Made by a program: the position numbers and the translations under genes. Shown one piece after another: positions 10,103 through 21,653 of a DNA stretch of 64,000 nt. Under the pieces are notes generated by a model. The model was not told the DNA's origin and ran no database searches. It worked only from the letters and a program-made list of their open reading frames with translations. Each line of letters begins with the position of its first letter. Position 1 is the first letter of the stretch. Source of the DNA: Ehrlichia sp052043515 (GTDB lineage: Bacteria; Pseudomonadota; Alphaproteobacteria; Rickettsiales; Anaplasmataceae); contig JBQEQX010000001.1 of assembly GCA_052043515.1 (NCBI GenBank), positions 930,001-994,000 of the forward strand, in the 5' to 3' direction.

Positions 10103-10510
10103 ATGAAAAGAAAATATAAAAGGTTGCTTTTTACTGTTGTAACACTTGTTGTTTTTGGAGTGTTAATTGTTATTGTATTAGGCAAGTTAAAGAGTAATAT
10201 ATCATTTTTTTATACGCCAACTGAAGTATTATCAAAAGCGATGTATCCTAGTAGAAGTGATATCAGAATAGGTGGGATGGTAATAAGTGGTAGTATGGAA
10301 AAACATCATGACTTTATTTCTTTCTATATAACAGATTTAGAAAAGCAGATTAAGGTAGTGTACAAAGGAATATTACCTCCTTTGTTTTCAGAAGGTAGTT
10401 GGGTAGTAGCAAAAGGAAAAGTAGTAGATGATGAATCTTTTGTTGCCAATGAAATTTTGGCTAAGCATGATGAAAATTACAGACCTAGTAAGTACAAGAA
10501 TAAACCATAA
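10103..10510 (+). CDS. ccmE: Cytochrome c maturation haem chaperone CcmE
   Basis: Periplasmic, membrane-anchored chaperone that binds haem covalently and passes it to apocytochrome c. I take the ATG at 10103 (MKRKYKRLLFTVV) rather than a TTG four codons earlier, because it gives the usual basic start before the single membrane segment (residues 8-27). The soluble OB-fold domain has IRIGGMVISGS, VVYKGILPPLFSEG and VVAKGKV. The haem-binding His is in AKHDENYRP near the C-terminus. Length 135 aa, normal. Other ccm genes are not in this window. A decayed copy of its 3' end lies at 8848-9025. Confidence 0.95.
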   Translation: MKRKYKRLLFTVVTLVVFGVLIVIVLGKLKSNISFFYTPTEVLSKAMYPSRSDIRIGGMVISGSMEKHHDFISFYITDLEKQIKVVYKGILPPLFSEGSWVVAKGKVVDDESFVANEILAKHDENYRPSKYKNKP

Positions 10511-10775
10511 GTTTTTTAATCTGATTTTAACTCTCTCCGTTTTTTTGTTATGGCATAGCCGGTTGTGTGTGAAATTTTTTATTTATTAAAGTTCATTAGC
10601 ATCAGAATAAATATTCGAATTGGTAAACATGGAAAACAAATAGAGGTGATTTTTTGAAGTTAGTTTCCGTTACAAATTTATACTGGAAAAAATATTAACG
10701 TATAAGACAGTTAAATCTACCTTTATCTAGTAGGATGTTTATATTTTTTTCATTACAAGCAATATAAAAACTTAT

Positions 10776-11333
10776 TCATTTTTTTGGTTCTCTCCACGGA
10801 GAAAGAAAGTCAAAATATCGGAAGTCTTGCTGTAAATTTACCGGTTCATATGCTACTTCTTTCTTTGATGTATTGTATCTTACTTCTTTGTATCCAGTTA
10901 AAGGGAAGTCTTTTAGCATTGGATGGCCAGAAAATCCATAGTCTGTTAAAATTCTTCTTAGGTCATGGTTGTTATTAAATACTATTCCATACATATCAAA
11001 CACTTCTCGTTCAAGCCATCCTGCAGAACTAAAAATACTTGTAATAGATTCAATGTTCTCATTTTCTTGTAATTGCACTTTACAGCATATCCTAATATTA
11101 TTTGTTATGCTTAACAGTAGGTAAACTACTTCGAATCTTGCTGGTCTACTCGGATAATCTATTGCAAAAATGTCAATCAAATTATAAAACTTACAGTTTG
11201 TATCATTACGCAAGAACGAAATGTGTTTGTAAATATTCTCTACATTTGAATGTAGTTCTAATGTTATGCTATCTTGCATAGAGCACTTTACATTTAGAGA
11301 TGAATTAATGTACTCAATAATATTATCTAACAT
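10776..11333 (-). CDS. nuoC: NADH dehydrogenase subunit C
   Basis: 30-kDa-type subunit of the peripheral arm of complex I. The 185-aa protein has the family signatures YPSRPARFEVVYLLLS, GWLEREVFDMYGI and LRRILTDYGFSGHPMLKDFP, and ends with YEPVNLQQDFRYFDFLSPW. AGAGAGGT lies just before the ATG. It lies downstream of nuoB on the same strand but about 500 bp away, unlike the near-contiguous nuoBC of most relatives, so it may have its own promoter. Confidence 0.96.
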   Translation of the reverse strand: MLDNIIEYINSSLNVKCSMQDSITLELHSNVENIYKHISFLRNDTNCKFYNLIDIFAIDYPSRPARFEVVYLLLSITNNIRICCKVQLQENENIESITSIFSSAGWLEREVFDMYGIVFNNNHDLRRILTDYGFSGHPMLKDFPLTGYKEVRYNTSKKEVAYEPVNLQQDFRYFDFLSPWREPKK

Positions 11334-11835
11334 CAGGTACCTCTCTATATAATCATTTTTTCTTTACTATAGTATTACACAATCTATTTAATGTCTAAAC
11401 AATGGTGAGTTTTTGGTCTTTTTTAATATGTTTTATTTTTATAAAACTGCCTAAGGATTTAAATATACGAATGTTATATGTCTTGGAAATATGATTTTTT
11501 GGTAGTGGTAAATATATGTTTGTATTTTAATAAAAACACTTTTTATAATATTTTGTTTATCGTTATTAGTAGACAGCTGATGTGTTTATCATGTTTTTAT
11601 TTTAAGGTTAATTTATACTTTTCTAGTTAGTAATAGTTGGAGGAATGTGTTTTTAATTGGTATTGTGATGTGTTTTTGTTAAGTAAAATATTTATTTATT
11701 ATTATAGAATATATCTACTGATATAATTGCACGGGTATATACGCACATGTGTAGCTTAATCGTTAAGCGGGAGTGTATTTTTATTACAGTAACAACATCA
11801 GGTTTGTTAATTAAGTATTGAAGAACATTACGACA
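11334..11835 (-). other. Non-coding spacer between nuoB and nuoC
   Basis: About 500 bp, rich in A and T, with no open frame resembling a protein on either strand and no RNA gene I can recognise. It probably holds a nuoC promoter close to 11334. I saw no clear copy of a neighbouring gene in it. Confidence 0.6.
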
Positions 11836-12451
11836 TCATTTGGATATAGGATTGTGAAATTGTTTACTTACGGATAATAGTTCTTCTATTTTGTTAAGTG
11901 GACGTATTCTTTGATTCTCTTGTGGTACAAGTATTTTTTCTATTAATTTTTTTTTGGAGACACAATATTCCATATAATAAAGCTTCTGCCGTAGGAGGAC
12001 ATCCTGGTATATAAATGTCCACTGGTACGATACGATCGCAGCCTCTTACTACTGAATACGAGTAATGATAATATCCGCCACCGTTGGCACAGCTTCCCAT
12101 TGAGATAACATAACGTGGTTCCGCCATCTGATCATATACTTTTCGTAGTGCATGAGCCATTTTATTAGTTAATGTACCAGCAACGATCATTACGTCTGCT
12201 TGTCTTGGGCTTGCACGAAACATTACACCATACCTATCTAGATCATATCTACTCGCTGCAGTATGCATCATTTCTACAGCGCAACAAGCGAGTCCAAATG
12301 TCATTGGCCATAGAGAGTTTGACCTTGACCAACTTGATACGTATTCTACTAGGTCAGAAAATTTGGTAACCATGAAACCCTTATGGTTATAACTTTGCCA
12401 AAATTGATTATTTAGGATAGAATTACCTCTAGTCATGTTGTTTACTCCCAT
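11836..12451 (-). CDS. nuoB: NADH dehydrogenase subunit B (3' frameshift)
   Basis: PSST-type subunit carrying cluster N2, the last iron-sulfur centre before quinone. The ligands are visible: LACCAVEMM (tandem Cys), GSCANGGGYY and IPGCPPTAEAL. Read directly the frame stops at 11894, but a T9 run (plus strand 11947-11955) seems one base too long. With eight the minus-strand frame continues as LCLQKKLIEKILVPQENQ and ends at 11836, adding a credible tail. The frame opens with GTG or ATG near 12451, overlapping nuoA by about 10 bp; the Met at 12436 (MTRGNSILN) is an equally good start. Confidence 0.93.
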
Positions 12452-12813
12452 TCTAGTGCACCTTTACTCCATTCATATACGAATCCTATTGTTAGTATGA
12501 TTAAGAAAATCATCATTGACCAGAATCCGTTCACGCCTATGTTCGGAAGACAGATAGACCATGGAAATAAGAATGCTATTTCTAAGTCAAATATGATGAA
12601 CAGTATTGCTACTAAATAAAACCTTATATCAAAAGTCTTTCTTGAATTTCCTAGCGGAGCAAATCCACACTCATAAGGAGAAAGTTTCTCTACGTCCGGA
12701 CTGCGGTTGGCTAAGAGCATCGGTAAAACAGAAAAAAGAAAAGAAATAAATCCTGAAACCGCCAAAAAGATTAAGATAGGTAGATATTCAGTAATATTAA
12801 ACATTTGCATCAT
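12442..12813 (-). CDS. nuoA: NADH dehydrogenase subunit A
   Basis: Small membrane subunit of complex I near the quinone site. The 123-aa protein has three membrane segments (about residues 9-35, 64-86 and 92-113). The conserved loop LSPYECGFAPLG holds the Cys of the ND3-type loop, followed by FDIRFYLVAILFIIFDLE. Its end overlaps the start of nuoB. Confidence 0.95.
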   Translation of the reverse strand: MMQMFNITEYLPILIFLAVSGFISFLFSVLPMLLANRSPDVEKLSPYECGFAPLGNSRKTFDIRFYLVAILFIIFDLEIAFLFPWSICLPNIGVNGFWSMMIFLIILTIGFVYEWSKGALEWE

Positions 12814-13477
12814 ATATGTACTTCAGAGAATGATTCAATACTTACAGAGTTTTAATTTTATGTCAATTTATTAACATATGCTACACACCCCTTACTGCAA
12901 AATCATATCACTAATTATAACAAAGTATAACATAATAATTAGTATAAAAACGGGAAAATGGCTTTTTTTCATTAATTTCTTATAGTATATTGGAACAATT
13001 TTACATTAGTTTGACCATTTCCTTATGATAGTACATATAGTAGATGTGTAATATATTATGAATATGTTAATGACTTTTCTTAAACTATCAATAATATTTT
13101 TTTATTAATTTAGTTATGTATTGAATTAATAGAGAACTTGCTGATGTGTGATGGTAAAAAAAACTGTTTTATATAAATAGGTAGTGCGTACTGAATTGTA
13201 GGTGTTTTACTTGTGTATCTGGAATACTGTGAGGTGATTATTTTTTTGATAATTTCTTATGAGTGCCATCCTGTAGTTTGAAATATAAGTATAAGAGATA
13301 TTGTTGATGTTGCTTGATTTTTTGGGCTGTGGGTAATACAATGAATTTAGATACTAAAAATTTAATCCTTTTGAAATTTGGTGTCTTAATACGTTACGCA
13401 GTATTTATTAGAGTTCTATAATTTTCGAGGCATAAATTTTATTAATAATGTTTTGCATAGTTTACACGTAGTGATAT
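12814..13477. other. Non-coding spacer upstream of nuoA
   Basis: About 660 bp between nuoA and the 3' end of uvrA, both on the minus strand. On the minus strand a perfect TATAAT occurs at 12914-12919, about 100 bp before nuoA, a possible -10 box. I see no gene or RNA in the rest. Confidence 0.5.
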
Positions 13478-16376
13478 TTACGCTTGTAAATTGTTATGCA
13501 AGTCCAAATATGGTTTCAAATATTTTCCGGTTATACTGTTGGGATTTTGTGCTATTTCCTGAGGAGTACCATTTGCTACGATTGTACCTCCAGCATCTCC
13601 TCCATCAGGACCTATATCTATTATATACTCAGCCGTTTTAATTACATGTAAATTGTGTTCAATTACTATGATCGTATTGCCTAACTTGCGTAGCCTGTAC
13701 AGAACATGTAGTAAATTATCTATATCTGCAAAATGTAGTCCTGTAGTTGGCTCATCTAAAATATATAAAGTTTTTCCTGTAGAATGCTTTGATAATTCTC
13801 GAGATAATTTTATTCGTTGTGCTTCTCCTCCTGACAGCGTATTTGATGTTTGTCCAATTTTTATATAACCCATTCCTACACTTCTTAGGGACTCTAATTT
13901 TTCTTTAATTAAGGGTACATCAATAAAAAATTCATATGCTTGATCAACTGTCATATCTAACACATCAGATATTGATTTTCCTTCATATGTTACTTCTAGT
14001 GTTTCTCTGTTATAACGTAATCCTTTACACTGCTCACATTTCACATATACGTCAGGTAAAAAATGTATTTCTACTTTTATTTGTCCATCACCTTTACACG
14101 TTTCGCATCTACCACCTTTAGAATTAAACGAAAATCTGCTTATATTATATCCTCTAGCCTTAGATAATGGTAGTCCAGCAAACAATGATCTTATATGAGT
14201 GAATAATCCTATGTAAGTTGCTGAATTTGATAAAGGAGTCCTACCAATCGGTGACTGATCTATTTCTATGACTTTATCTATATGTTCTAGTCCTGATATT
14301 GATGTACATTTGCCATATGTACAGTTTGTTTTATTTAGTTTGCTAATTGCATATTTATATAAAGTATCATTTATTAAACTGGATTTCCCACTCCCAGAAA
14401 CTCCAGTGATGCAGGTAAAAGAATTTAAAGGAATCTTTACATCAATGTTACGTAGATTATTTTCGCAGGCTCCAGTAATCTGTATCCAGTTGTCAAAAGT
14501 GTTATCTTTTTTTATAGTGAAAAATCGTTTTTTTATTGCTAAGATATTGACCTGTGATACTATTAGGGTTGTCCATTATATCTTTTGGTGTGCCACTTGC
14601 AATTACGTGACCTCCGTTTTTCCCTGCTCCTGGTCCTATGTCTACTACATAATCCGCATTTATTATTGTTTCCTCGTCGTGTTCCACAACTATTACTGTA
14701 TTTCCTATATCACGTAAGCTTTTTAAAGTATTAATTAGTAATATATTGTCGCGTTGGTGTAATCCTATTGAAGGTTCATCTAACACGTAAATTATCCCTG
14801 TTAAACCAGATCCGATCTGTGATGCCAGTTTTATTCTTTGACTTTCTCCTCCAGATAATGTTCCAGATTCACGATTGAGTGTTAAGTAATCCAATCCTAC
14901 ATTTTTTAAAAATGTTAACCTTCTTATAATTTCTTCTAGTAGTTTGTGTGAGATGTATTTCTGCTGTTCATTGAGCTGTGATGGAAGATTTTCACACCAT
15001 GATATTGCCTCTGCAACAGATAATTTTGTGAACTCTCCAATGTGTTTATTGTTAATTTTGATTGATAGAGCTTCAGGGTTTAGTCTGAAACCTTGACATT
15101 CGCTGCATGTGTTTATAGATGAATATTGCTCCGCCAATTTTTGAATGACTATATCTTCTTTATTATTTAAGATGTTTATGATTCCTTCGAATTGTTTGGT
15201 TTTGGAATATTTATACTCTTCGTTCTGATAACATATGAGTATTTGTACTCCTTTAGTCCCGAATAATATTATATCTTGTATATTGTCATCAAGTTCTTTC
15301 CATGGTTTTGTTAAGTCAAAGTTATAATGTTTTGCTAATGATAAAATAACATTTGCATAATGATAACTAAACTGTGACTTAATTTTATGGTGGATAATTT
15401 TAGTATCTATTGGTCCGATAGGACTTATTGCTCCTTCTAATATTGATAAATTATCATTGTTTATCACTAAGGTTTTATCAATGCTATAATTTTTACCTAT
15501 CCCTCCACACGTTTTACAACATCCATGTGAAGTATTAAATGAGAATAATCTTGGCTCTATTTCTTCTATGCTAAATCCTGTTTCTGGACATGCAAAATTT
15601 TCTGAAAAAACTAAGATTTGATTTTTGTGATACTTCTGACCTTCATATTCTTGTGATAAATTTAATATTTCAATATGAATTATGCCATTGCCTATTTTTA
15701 ATGCTGTTTTTATGCTGTTAGTTATTTTATCCATGTGGTCTTCTAGCACTAATGTTTGATCTACAATAACATGAATATCGTGTTGTTTATTTCTATCTAA
15801 TTTAGGTATGTTATTGATATCATATGTAACGCCATTAATTTTAAGTTGCTTGTAGTTTTGTTTCTTTATTTCGTATATTTCTTTATTGTGTTCTCCTCTT
15901 TTGCCTCTTATTAATATTCCTAAAATTAGAATTTCTGTACCTTGCGGGAGTTTAGATATACTTTCCACTATTTGAGAAAGAGATTGTTTTGTTATAGGTA
16001 ATCCAGTAGTAGGAGAGTATGGAATTCCTATTTTAGAGTACATAATTCTTAAATAATTATAGATTTCTGTGACGGTTGAAACAGTTGATCTTGAGTTTTT
16101 TGGTGAAAATTTTTGACTAATTGCAATGGTTGGAGAGAGTCCTGTAATTGATTCGACATTTGGTTTTGTGCCTAAATCTAAAAATTGGCGAGCATAAGAT
16201 GATAAACTTTCTACATATCGACGTTGTCCTTCAGCATATACTGTGTCAAATGCAAGGCTAGACTTTCCAGATCCACTAACTCCAGTTATTACAATCAACT
16301 TATTTTTCGGTAAATCTATGTCAATATTTCTGAGATTGTGTTCTTGGGCATTACGTACACTAATTGAAGCAGTCAT
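13478..16376 (-). CDS. uvrA: UvrABC excinuclease subunit A (one frameshift)
   Basis: Damage-sensing ATPase of nucleotide excision repair. There are two ABC ATPase modules: Walker A GVSGSGKSS occurs in both halves, and signatures LSGGESQRIKLA and LSGGEAQRIKLS precede the Walker B LDEPSIGLH and LDEPTTGLH. Zinc Cys pairs are seen (CKTCGG, CSECQG, CETCKG, CEQCKG). The frame breaks near 14508-14540, where two A7 runs (minus strand) lie close together. Removing one A from either rejoins the halves, giving about 965 aa, near normal. All catalytic motifs are kept. Confidence 0.94.
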
Positions 16377-16497
16377 ATTTTATTTAACCATATTAACTAT
16401 TAAATGAAGAAAAAGTATTATGATACATAAGGACTAGCAATTTTCCACTTAATTTTGATAATACGTAAATGTACTTCTCATGTTGTGGTTTTTATGC

Positions 16498-17025
16498 TTA
16501 AGCGCTGTTAAACACGGCGCAATTTTCCGTCTTTTCAATATGATGAAAATTTATAGCATCCTTATTGAGAGGACGTGTTATAAGTTTTACTTGGTTTAGT
16601 ATGGCATTGATAAAATTTACTTCTGCTCTTTCTAATATATGACTTGCTATATTAACATACTCATTTATGATGACCACCGTGTCCGTGTTGGAACACATTA
16701 ACTCACAAACCGCTGTTTTGATAACGGATAAACTAATTGGGTTTATTCGTTCCATTGACCATTTTTCACTTAGAAACGTTGCAATCGTCGAGTTAATAGT
16801 ATTAAATGTTATTAACATAGTGTTTATTATCTTAAATAGCAGCTCATCATCTAATTGTATTAGATTTAATACTTCTTTCATCTCGTATAAATAGTCAATC
16901 AAATGACCAGAATCATTTATAGTGTAATTGTTAAACATCATTGAATATGTGCCTTGTATGGCAAGAAACCTTGTTGTTGTTTTTGCTGAATGTCGTAGTG
17001 ACTGATAATGCATATTATTTTTCAT
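16498..17025 (-). CDS. nusB: Transcription antitermination factor NusB
   Basis: All-helical RNA-binding protein of the rRNA antitermination complex. The 175-aa protein has the N-terminal ARxxA-type segment (SAKTTTRFLAIQGTYSM) and the C-terminal VVIINEYVNIASH and FINAILNQV signatures. It starts 4 bp after the repaired ribH stop, the common ribH-nusB pairing. It is longer than E. coli NusB (139 aa) through a polar C-terminal tail. Confidence 0.92.
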   Translation of the reverse strand: MKNNMHYQSLRHSAKTTTRFLAIQGTYSMMFNNYTINDSGHLIDYLYEMKEVLNLIQLDDELLFKIINTMLITFNTINSTIATFLSEKWSMERINPISLSVIKTAVCELMCSNTDTVVIINEYVNIASHILERAEVNFINAILNQVKLITRPLNKDAINFHHIEKTENCAVFNSA

Positions 17026-17029
17026 AGTT

Positions 17030-17478
17030 TTAACTTAAAAATTTTTTGTGTAATTCGATCATAGCTAATGCCGCTTTAGCAGCGTTCCCTCCAATGTTTT
17101 TTTCTTCATATCTGCTCTTGCCATTGCTAACTCTAAATTTTCTGCTGTAATTACTCCAAATCCTATTGGTACAGCATGATTAGCCGCAATTTCGCTAAGA
17201 GATGCACTTACTCCCTTAGCGACGTGATAGTAGTGATCTGTTTCCCCTTTAATGACGCAACCCAAAGCAATGTACCCATTGTAATTGTATCTATCACTCA
17301 TTATTGCAAAAACTATAGCTGCAGGTATTTCAAAAGATCCTGGAACGTATACTACATCGTATTCTACAAATTTTGAATATTTTTGAAGCTGATCTACTGC
17401 TCCATTTAATAACAGCTCTGTTATATCAGAATAAAATTGCGAAACTACAATTAATACTTTTATAGAATTATTGGACAT
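17030..17478 (-). CDS. ribH: Lumazine synthase RibH (3' frameshift)
   Basis: Forms 6,7-dimethyl-8-ribityllumazine, the penultimate step to riboflavin. Family signatures are VVSQFYSDITELLLNGA, VPGSFEIPAAI, GCVIKGETDHYYHVAKGV (catalytic His) and PIGFGVITAENLE. Read directly the frame ends at 17065. An A7 run (minus strand, 17097-17103) seems one base short; with A8 it reads MKKKNIGGNAAKAALAMIEL and ends at 17030, the usual C-terminus. This is one of the few sites needing an added base. The gene lies between yidC and nusB. Confidence 0.9.
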
Positions 17479-17497
17479 AATTAGTTTTACCCATAAG

Positions 17498-19225
17498 TTA
17501 TATATTTCTTTGAAAATTGAATTTTCCTACCATGTAATGCTTTATCATTAAGTGCTGTATAATAGTGATAGTATTGCTACATATCCAATAGATAATTAGC
17601 CCTGTCGGAAATGAAGAAAAGATGAATATAAAAATATATGGCAAAAATTTTACAAAACTTGCCTGAACTTTATCTTGAGTGGAAATGTTAGCGCTGTTTA
17701 ATTTTTGCTGAATTATCATGGTAATACCCAATACAATAGGTAAAATTCCGATACAAATTGGTGGATTAAAGTTTAATAAGCCGAACATTGTCAAAATGTT
17801 TGTAGTGTCAAAACTCGATAAGTCTTTTATCCATAGACAAAACGGTGCGTGCCTCATCTCAATTGTTACAAACAGCACTTTATATAATGCAAAGAATACT
17901 GGTATTTGTATCAGTATGGGGACGAATCCAGACATAGGATTAACATTATTCTTTTTTAAATAATGATGATATCTCTTTACTCATTTTATCGTTATCGTTT
18001 TTGTGTAGCTCTTTTATTTTTAATATTTCTGGCTGTAAATATTTTAACTTTAGCATTGAAACATACGATTTATGTGATAGAGGGAACATTACTAGTTTTA
18101 TTACTATTGTTAGTAGTAATATGGCTAACCCAAAATTTCCTATGACATCATAAAAATATTCTAGTAAAAGAAAAACAGGCTTAGTAATAAAGTATAAGAT
18201 ACCAAAATCTACAGCCTTATCAAATAGAGAAATGTTTAAACTCTCCTTGTATTTGTCTAATAACTTTAACTCTTTAGCGCCAGCAAATAAATAACTAGTA
18301 CTGCTAACTGTTTTATTTGGAGATGCAGTATAATTATCGTGACTAAAATCTACTTGGAAACGATCTTCGTTAGACTTACCGTGTTTTACGTGAAAACTTA
18401 GCTTACTTTTTTTGAGGAACATTTGGTATAATGGCTGTAAACCAGTATTTATCTCCAATTCCAATCCATTGGTTTTGATCATCGTTCGTATCTTGGTGAT
18501 GCACTTTAATATTTTTTTCTTTAACTATATTTTTATACGTCCACTCTCTCAGTGTATTTCCAAAACTTCCTACAGCTCCTTCATGCGATATCCAGTAAGA
18601 TTTTTCCGTTGTGTGTTTAGATCTGTTAATTCTTCCATATGGGATTAAATTGATTGTAGCATCAGTATTATTTACTACTATTTGCTCTACCTTGAACATA
18701 TAATCATCGTCCAAAGTAACTTTTATTTTGAATATGACACCTTGCTTGTTATCCCAAGTTAAAGTGACAGGATCATCTGGAGATAGAGTTAATTTATCTG
18801 AGTTCCATATAGAAAGATTATTAGGTAGAGTAATTCTGTGTTGCGGATCTATCCACCCAAATTCAACAAAATACACCCCTTCTGTTCCTTCAGGTGAGAG
18901 TAATATTATTCCATCAGAGTCAGGATCAGTTGTGATGTGGTAATTCCTAAACACTAGATCATCAAACTGTGCTCCTTTTAATGAGATTGATCCATTTATC
19001 TTTTTTATTCGACAATCTGACTCGCAGGTTAAGGTTGTCGTCTATGATTTCAGAGCGTGATTTATATGTAAAGGCGTCATCAATCTCTGGAATCATAGAC
19101 TCAAAGCTCGTATTGTCTTCTGCAGCATGTTGTATAATAAAAAACTTGTCGTATATAAGCCTCCATCCCATCATGATCAATACAGATAAAACGACGGCCA
19201 ATACTAAATTACGAATTTCTAACAT
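17498..19225 (-). CDS. yidC: Membrane protein insertase YidC (three frameshifts)
   Basis: Oxa1-family insertase for inner-membrane proteins. The N-terminal membrane anchor (MLEIRNLVLAVVLSVLIMM) is followed by the periplasmic beta domain, then the insertase core with FGLAILLLTIVIKLVMFPL, YLQPEILKIKE and MSGFVPILIQIPVFFALYKV. The reading is broken by one extra base in runs at 19001-19006, 18407-18413 and 17952-17957. Removing one base at each gives SNKKINGSISLKGAQFDD, NVPQKSKLSFHVK and SLFKKNNVNPMSGF, joining everything into about 574 aa, a normal size. It heads the yidC-ribH-nusB string. Confidence 0.94.
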
Positions 19226-19494
19226 ACTGTCTGTGTGAGCACCTTAATAGATTTGAGTGTACCATATAGCTTCTTTTAAATCAACAAGGCAATATAAATT
19301 CTAGATCATGTAAAAGTGTATTAAATGTTTTGTGTGTTTAAACATGTAGATATTTTGGTAAATGTCATACCATTTTAGATTATGACTCAAGTAAGCCTAA
19401 AATAACACCGATTTTGTTATGTTGTAGTGTAATTACACACTTGTTTTTATGAGCGTTTAATATGCACTATAGCAGAGTGGTACGAACGTATGTG

Positions 19495-20281
19495 CTATAT
19501 GTTTCTTTTACTTTTACACATAATATACAAATACAATCCGCTACTTATAGGAATTGATAATATATATATTATTCCAATAACTGGAAATGTAATCCATGGC
19601 TTTGTTATTGCAAATACAATAACTATACCAAACAATAAAACTAATATGTAGGATAAGTTTTTTTGGGATATACAAATGTTTAGCAGAGAATGTAGGAATA
19701 TTACTTACTGACAAAAATGCAATTATAGCAAAATATAGTGCCACATTATTTTGATCAGACAGATTCTCAACTATCAGTGGATTGTTGTTATAGTAAAAGG
19801 TCAGCATAATCGGAATTAACGACAACATTGCACCTAATGGAGCAGGTACACCAACAAAAAAAAACTTGTGCCAATCTAATGTTTTTTCCTCATATAAAAA
19901 CATGTTGAATCTTGCCAGTCTTATTGACATACATATTACAAACATCATTACCAGCATCCATCCTATTACTTTAATTTGTTTGAGTGACCAAAAATATAGC
20001 AAAAATGCTGGAGCAGCACCAAAATTTAAAAAATCTGCAAAAGAATCAAGATGAGCTCCGAAACCACTGGTAGAATTAAGTAACCTAGCAATTCTCCCAT
20101 CCATACCGTCTATAATTGCTGCTATGATAATAAACATTACAGCAGATTCCCATTTACCAACAAAGGTAAACTTTATGGAAGTTAACCCTGCACACAATCC
20201 AAGCAGAGTAACTATGTTCGGAAATAACTTGGCAATGGGAAAAAATTTGCTGTTTGGTTCTTCCTTCATAAATTTCATCAT
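19495..20281 (-). CDS. pssA: Phosphatidylserine synthase (3' frameshift)
   Basis: CDP-alcohol phosphatidyltransferase making phosphatidylserine from CDP-diacylglycerol and serine. The catalytic motif DGxxxRxxxxxxxxGxxxDxxxD is visible as DGMDGRIARLLNSTSGFGAH then LDSFAD. About seven membrane segments follow. A T7 run (plus 19658-19664) has one base too many; with six, the end becomes IPKNLSYILVLLFGIVIV and continues as membrane helices to a stop at 19495, instead of a polar out-of-frame tail. Its start overlaps the psd stop by 4 bp (ATGA). Confidence 0.93.
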
Positions 20282-20959
20282 ACGGACTTAACTGTCAACG
20301 GTTCTGGATTTTCTTGCAAATATGCCACGATTGTCTCTCCACCTATTACTGTTTGTCCTTTAAATACTGATATATGAACACCTAACGGTAAATATAAATT
20401 TACACGGCTACCAAACCTAATGATACCAAATCTTTCTCCCGAGTTAACATTTTGACCATCGTAAGCCTGACACACTATGCGTCGCGCTATCAATCCTGCA
20501 ATTTGATCCACTATAATCAAGTGATCGCCAATTTTAGACTCAATAACTAATCTTTGTCTTTCATTTAGTTCACTTGATTTATTAAGTGAAGCTGATATAA
20601 ACCTCCCTGGAATATATTCTGTACTCTTAATAATTCCAGATACAGGGATCCTATTTACGTGGACATTTAGTACATTCAGAAAAATACTAATACACATTAC
20701 TTGTGTAGAATTATCTATAGGGGAACTAACTTCCTTGATATCCAATACCAGCCCATCTGCTGGACTAACAACTAAGTGATCTCCTTCGGGTACGACACGC
20801 ACTGGATCACGAAAAAAGTATATGCATAGTAACGACGCAACTAGGCAAGTTATTCCTAAACTACAAGAGATGGCAAATCCAATACAAGATAAAAAAGAAC
20901 GATATCATTATAACTATATATCCTTCCTTATGAATGTTATGAATCAAATTACAAAGCAT
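20278..20959 (-). CDS. psd: Phosphatidylserine decarboxylase proenzyme (5' frameshift)
   Basis: Converts phosphatidylserine to phosphatidylethanolamine; self-cleaves to give a pyruvoyl group. This is the short alphaproteobacterial type. The cleavage-site context is IIRFGSRVNLYLP (Gly-Ser), followed by GQTVIGGETIVA. The catalytic core begins at 20802, but the N-terminus lies upstream: the ATG at 20959 gives MLCNLIHNIHKEGYIVIMIS, with the HKEGY-type motif and two membrane segments. An A6 run (plus 20891-20896) has one base too many; with five the frame joins through IYFFRDPVRVVPEGD. Repaired length about 226 aa. Works with pssA in one overlapping pair. Confidence 0.92.
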
Positions 20960-21653
20960 TGCTTAACCTCAGATCTTTTGGAGAATTATAGACTTTGCAA
21001 TATTTTATGCAATTAATATTTGATAAATTAGATTATTTATATAGATTAAATAACAGGATTTTACTATTGTTTATTTTTAATATGCATGAGTGTGTACGTT
21101 AAGATGTGCTGCGGCTTTTATAGTGTGTAAAACCATAAGGGAGTGCAGTGAGCCAGTATATAAGTTAGGTACTTGTGATGGACTGAAGAATGTTGTTGTT
21201 TGTAATATAAGTGTGTTAACTGACTGGTGTTTATGTAGGATTTGTGTTTCAGTGAGTACTTAAGACAAGATTTATAAAAAAACGTTTTTTTATTTTTAAT
21301 ATTCCTTAAGCAAAGGTAGTGATTATTTACAGTTGGTATTCCTTCTATTTGTTAAGCAATATTGTTTTGGCATAGGAAAAATATTCGGTGTTATAGTCTA
21401 ACTTGATGATGATTATATAGTTTATGAATGTGTGTTTGATGTGGTACAGTCTTATTCTCCATTAAGGCAAGTTTTCAGTGTTAGCAACTATGTAGTGGCA
21501 TTATTTAATGGGTGTTTTACGGTCATTGTTACGGTTGTCTTGTGTGTTTCATCTGTTTTTTATGATTTATTCGTGAGATACTTGTAATAGCACTGGATAA
21601 TGAGTACTACTAATAGTGTTATTACAAGCTAATATCTTGGAAAAAAGATATGT
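20960..21653. other. Non-coding spacer upstream of psd
   Basis: About 690 bp between psd and the 3' end of the large oxidoreductase, both on the minus strand. Apart from the inverted repeat at 21581-21628 and a short AAAAAAACGTTTTTTT palindrome near 21280, I see nothing coding in it. Confidence 0.5.
21581..21628 (-). terminator. Inverted repeat after the GltD-like gene
   Basis: Fourteen-base arms (CTTGTAATAGCACT at 21581-21594 and AGTGTTATTACAAG at 21615-21628) pair with one G-T wobble around a 20-nt loop. It starts about 26 bp after the stop of the minus-strand oxidoreductase. There is no T-run, so it may be a 3'-end hairpin rather than an intrinsic terminator. Confidence 0.45.

Noticed and set aside
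12172..12369. Plus-strand open frame inside nuoB
   Set aside because: It is the reverse-strand shadow of a clear nuoB frame; its composition is not protein-like and no family fits.
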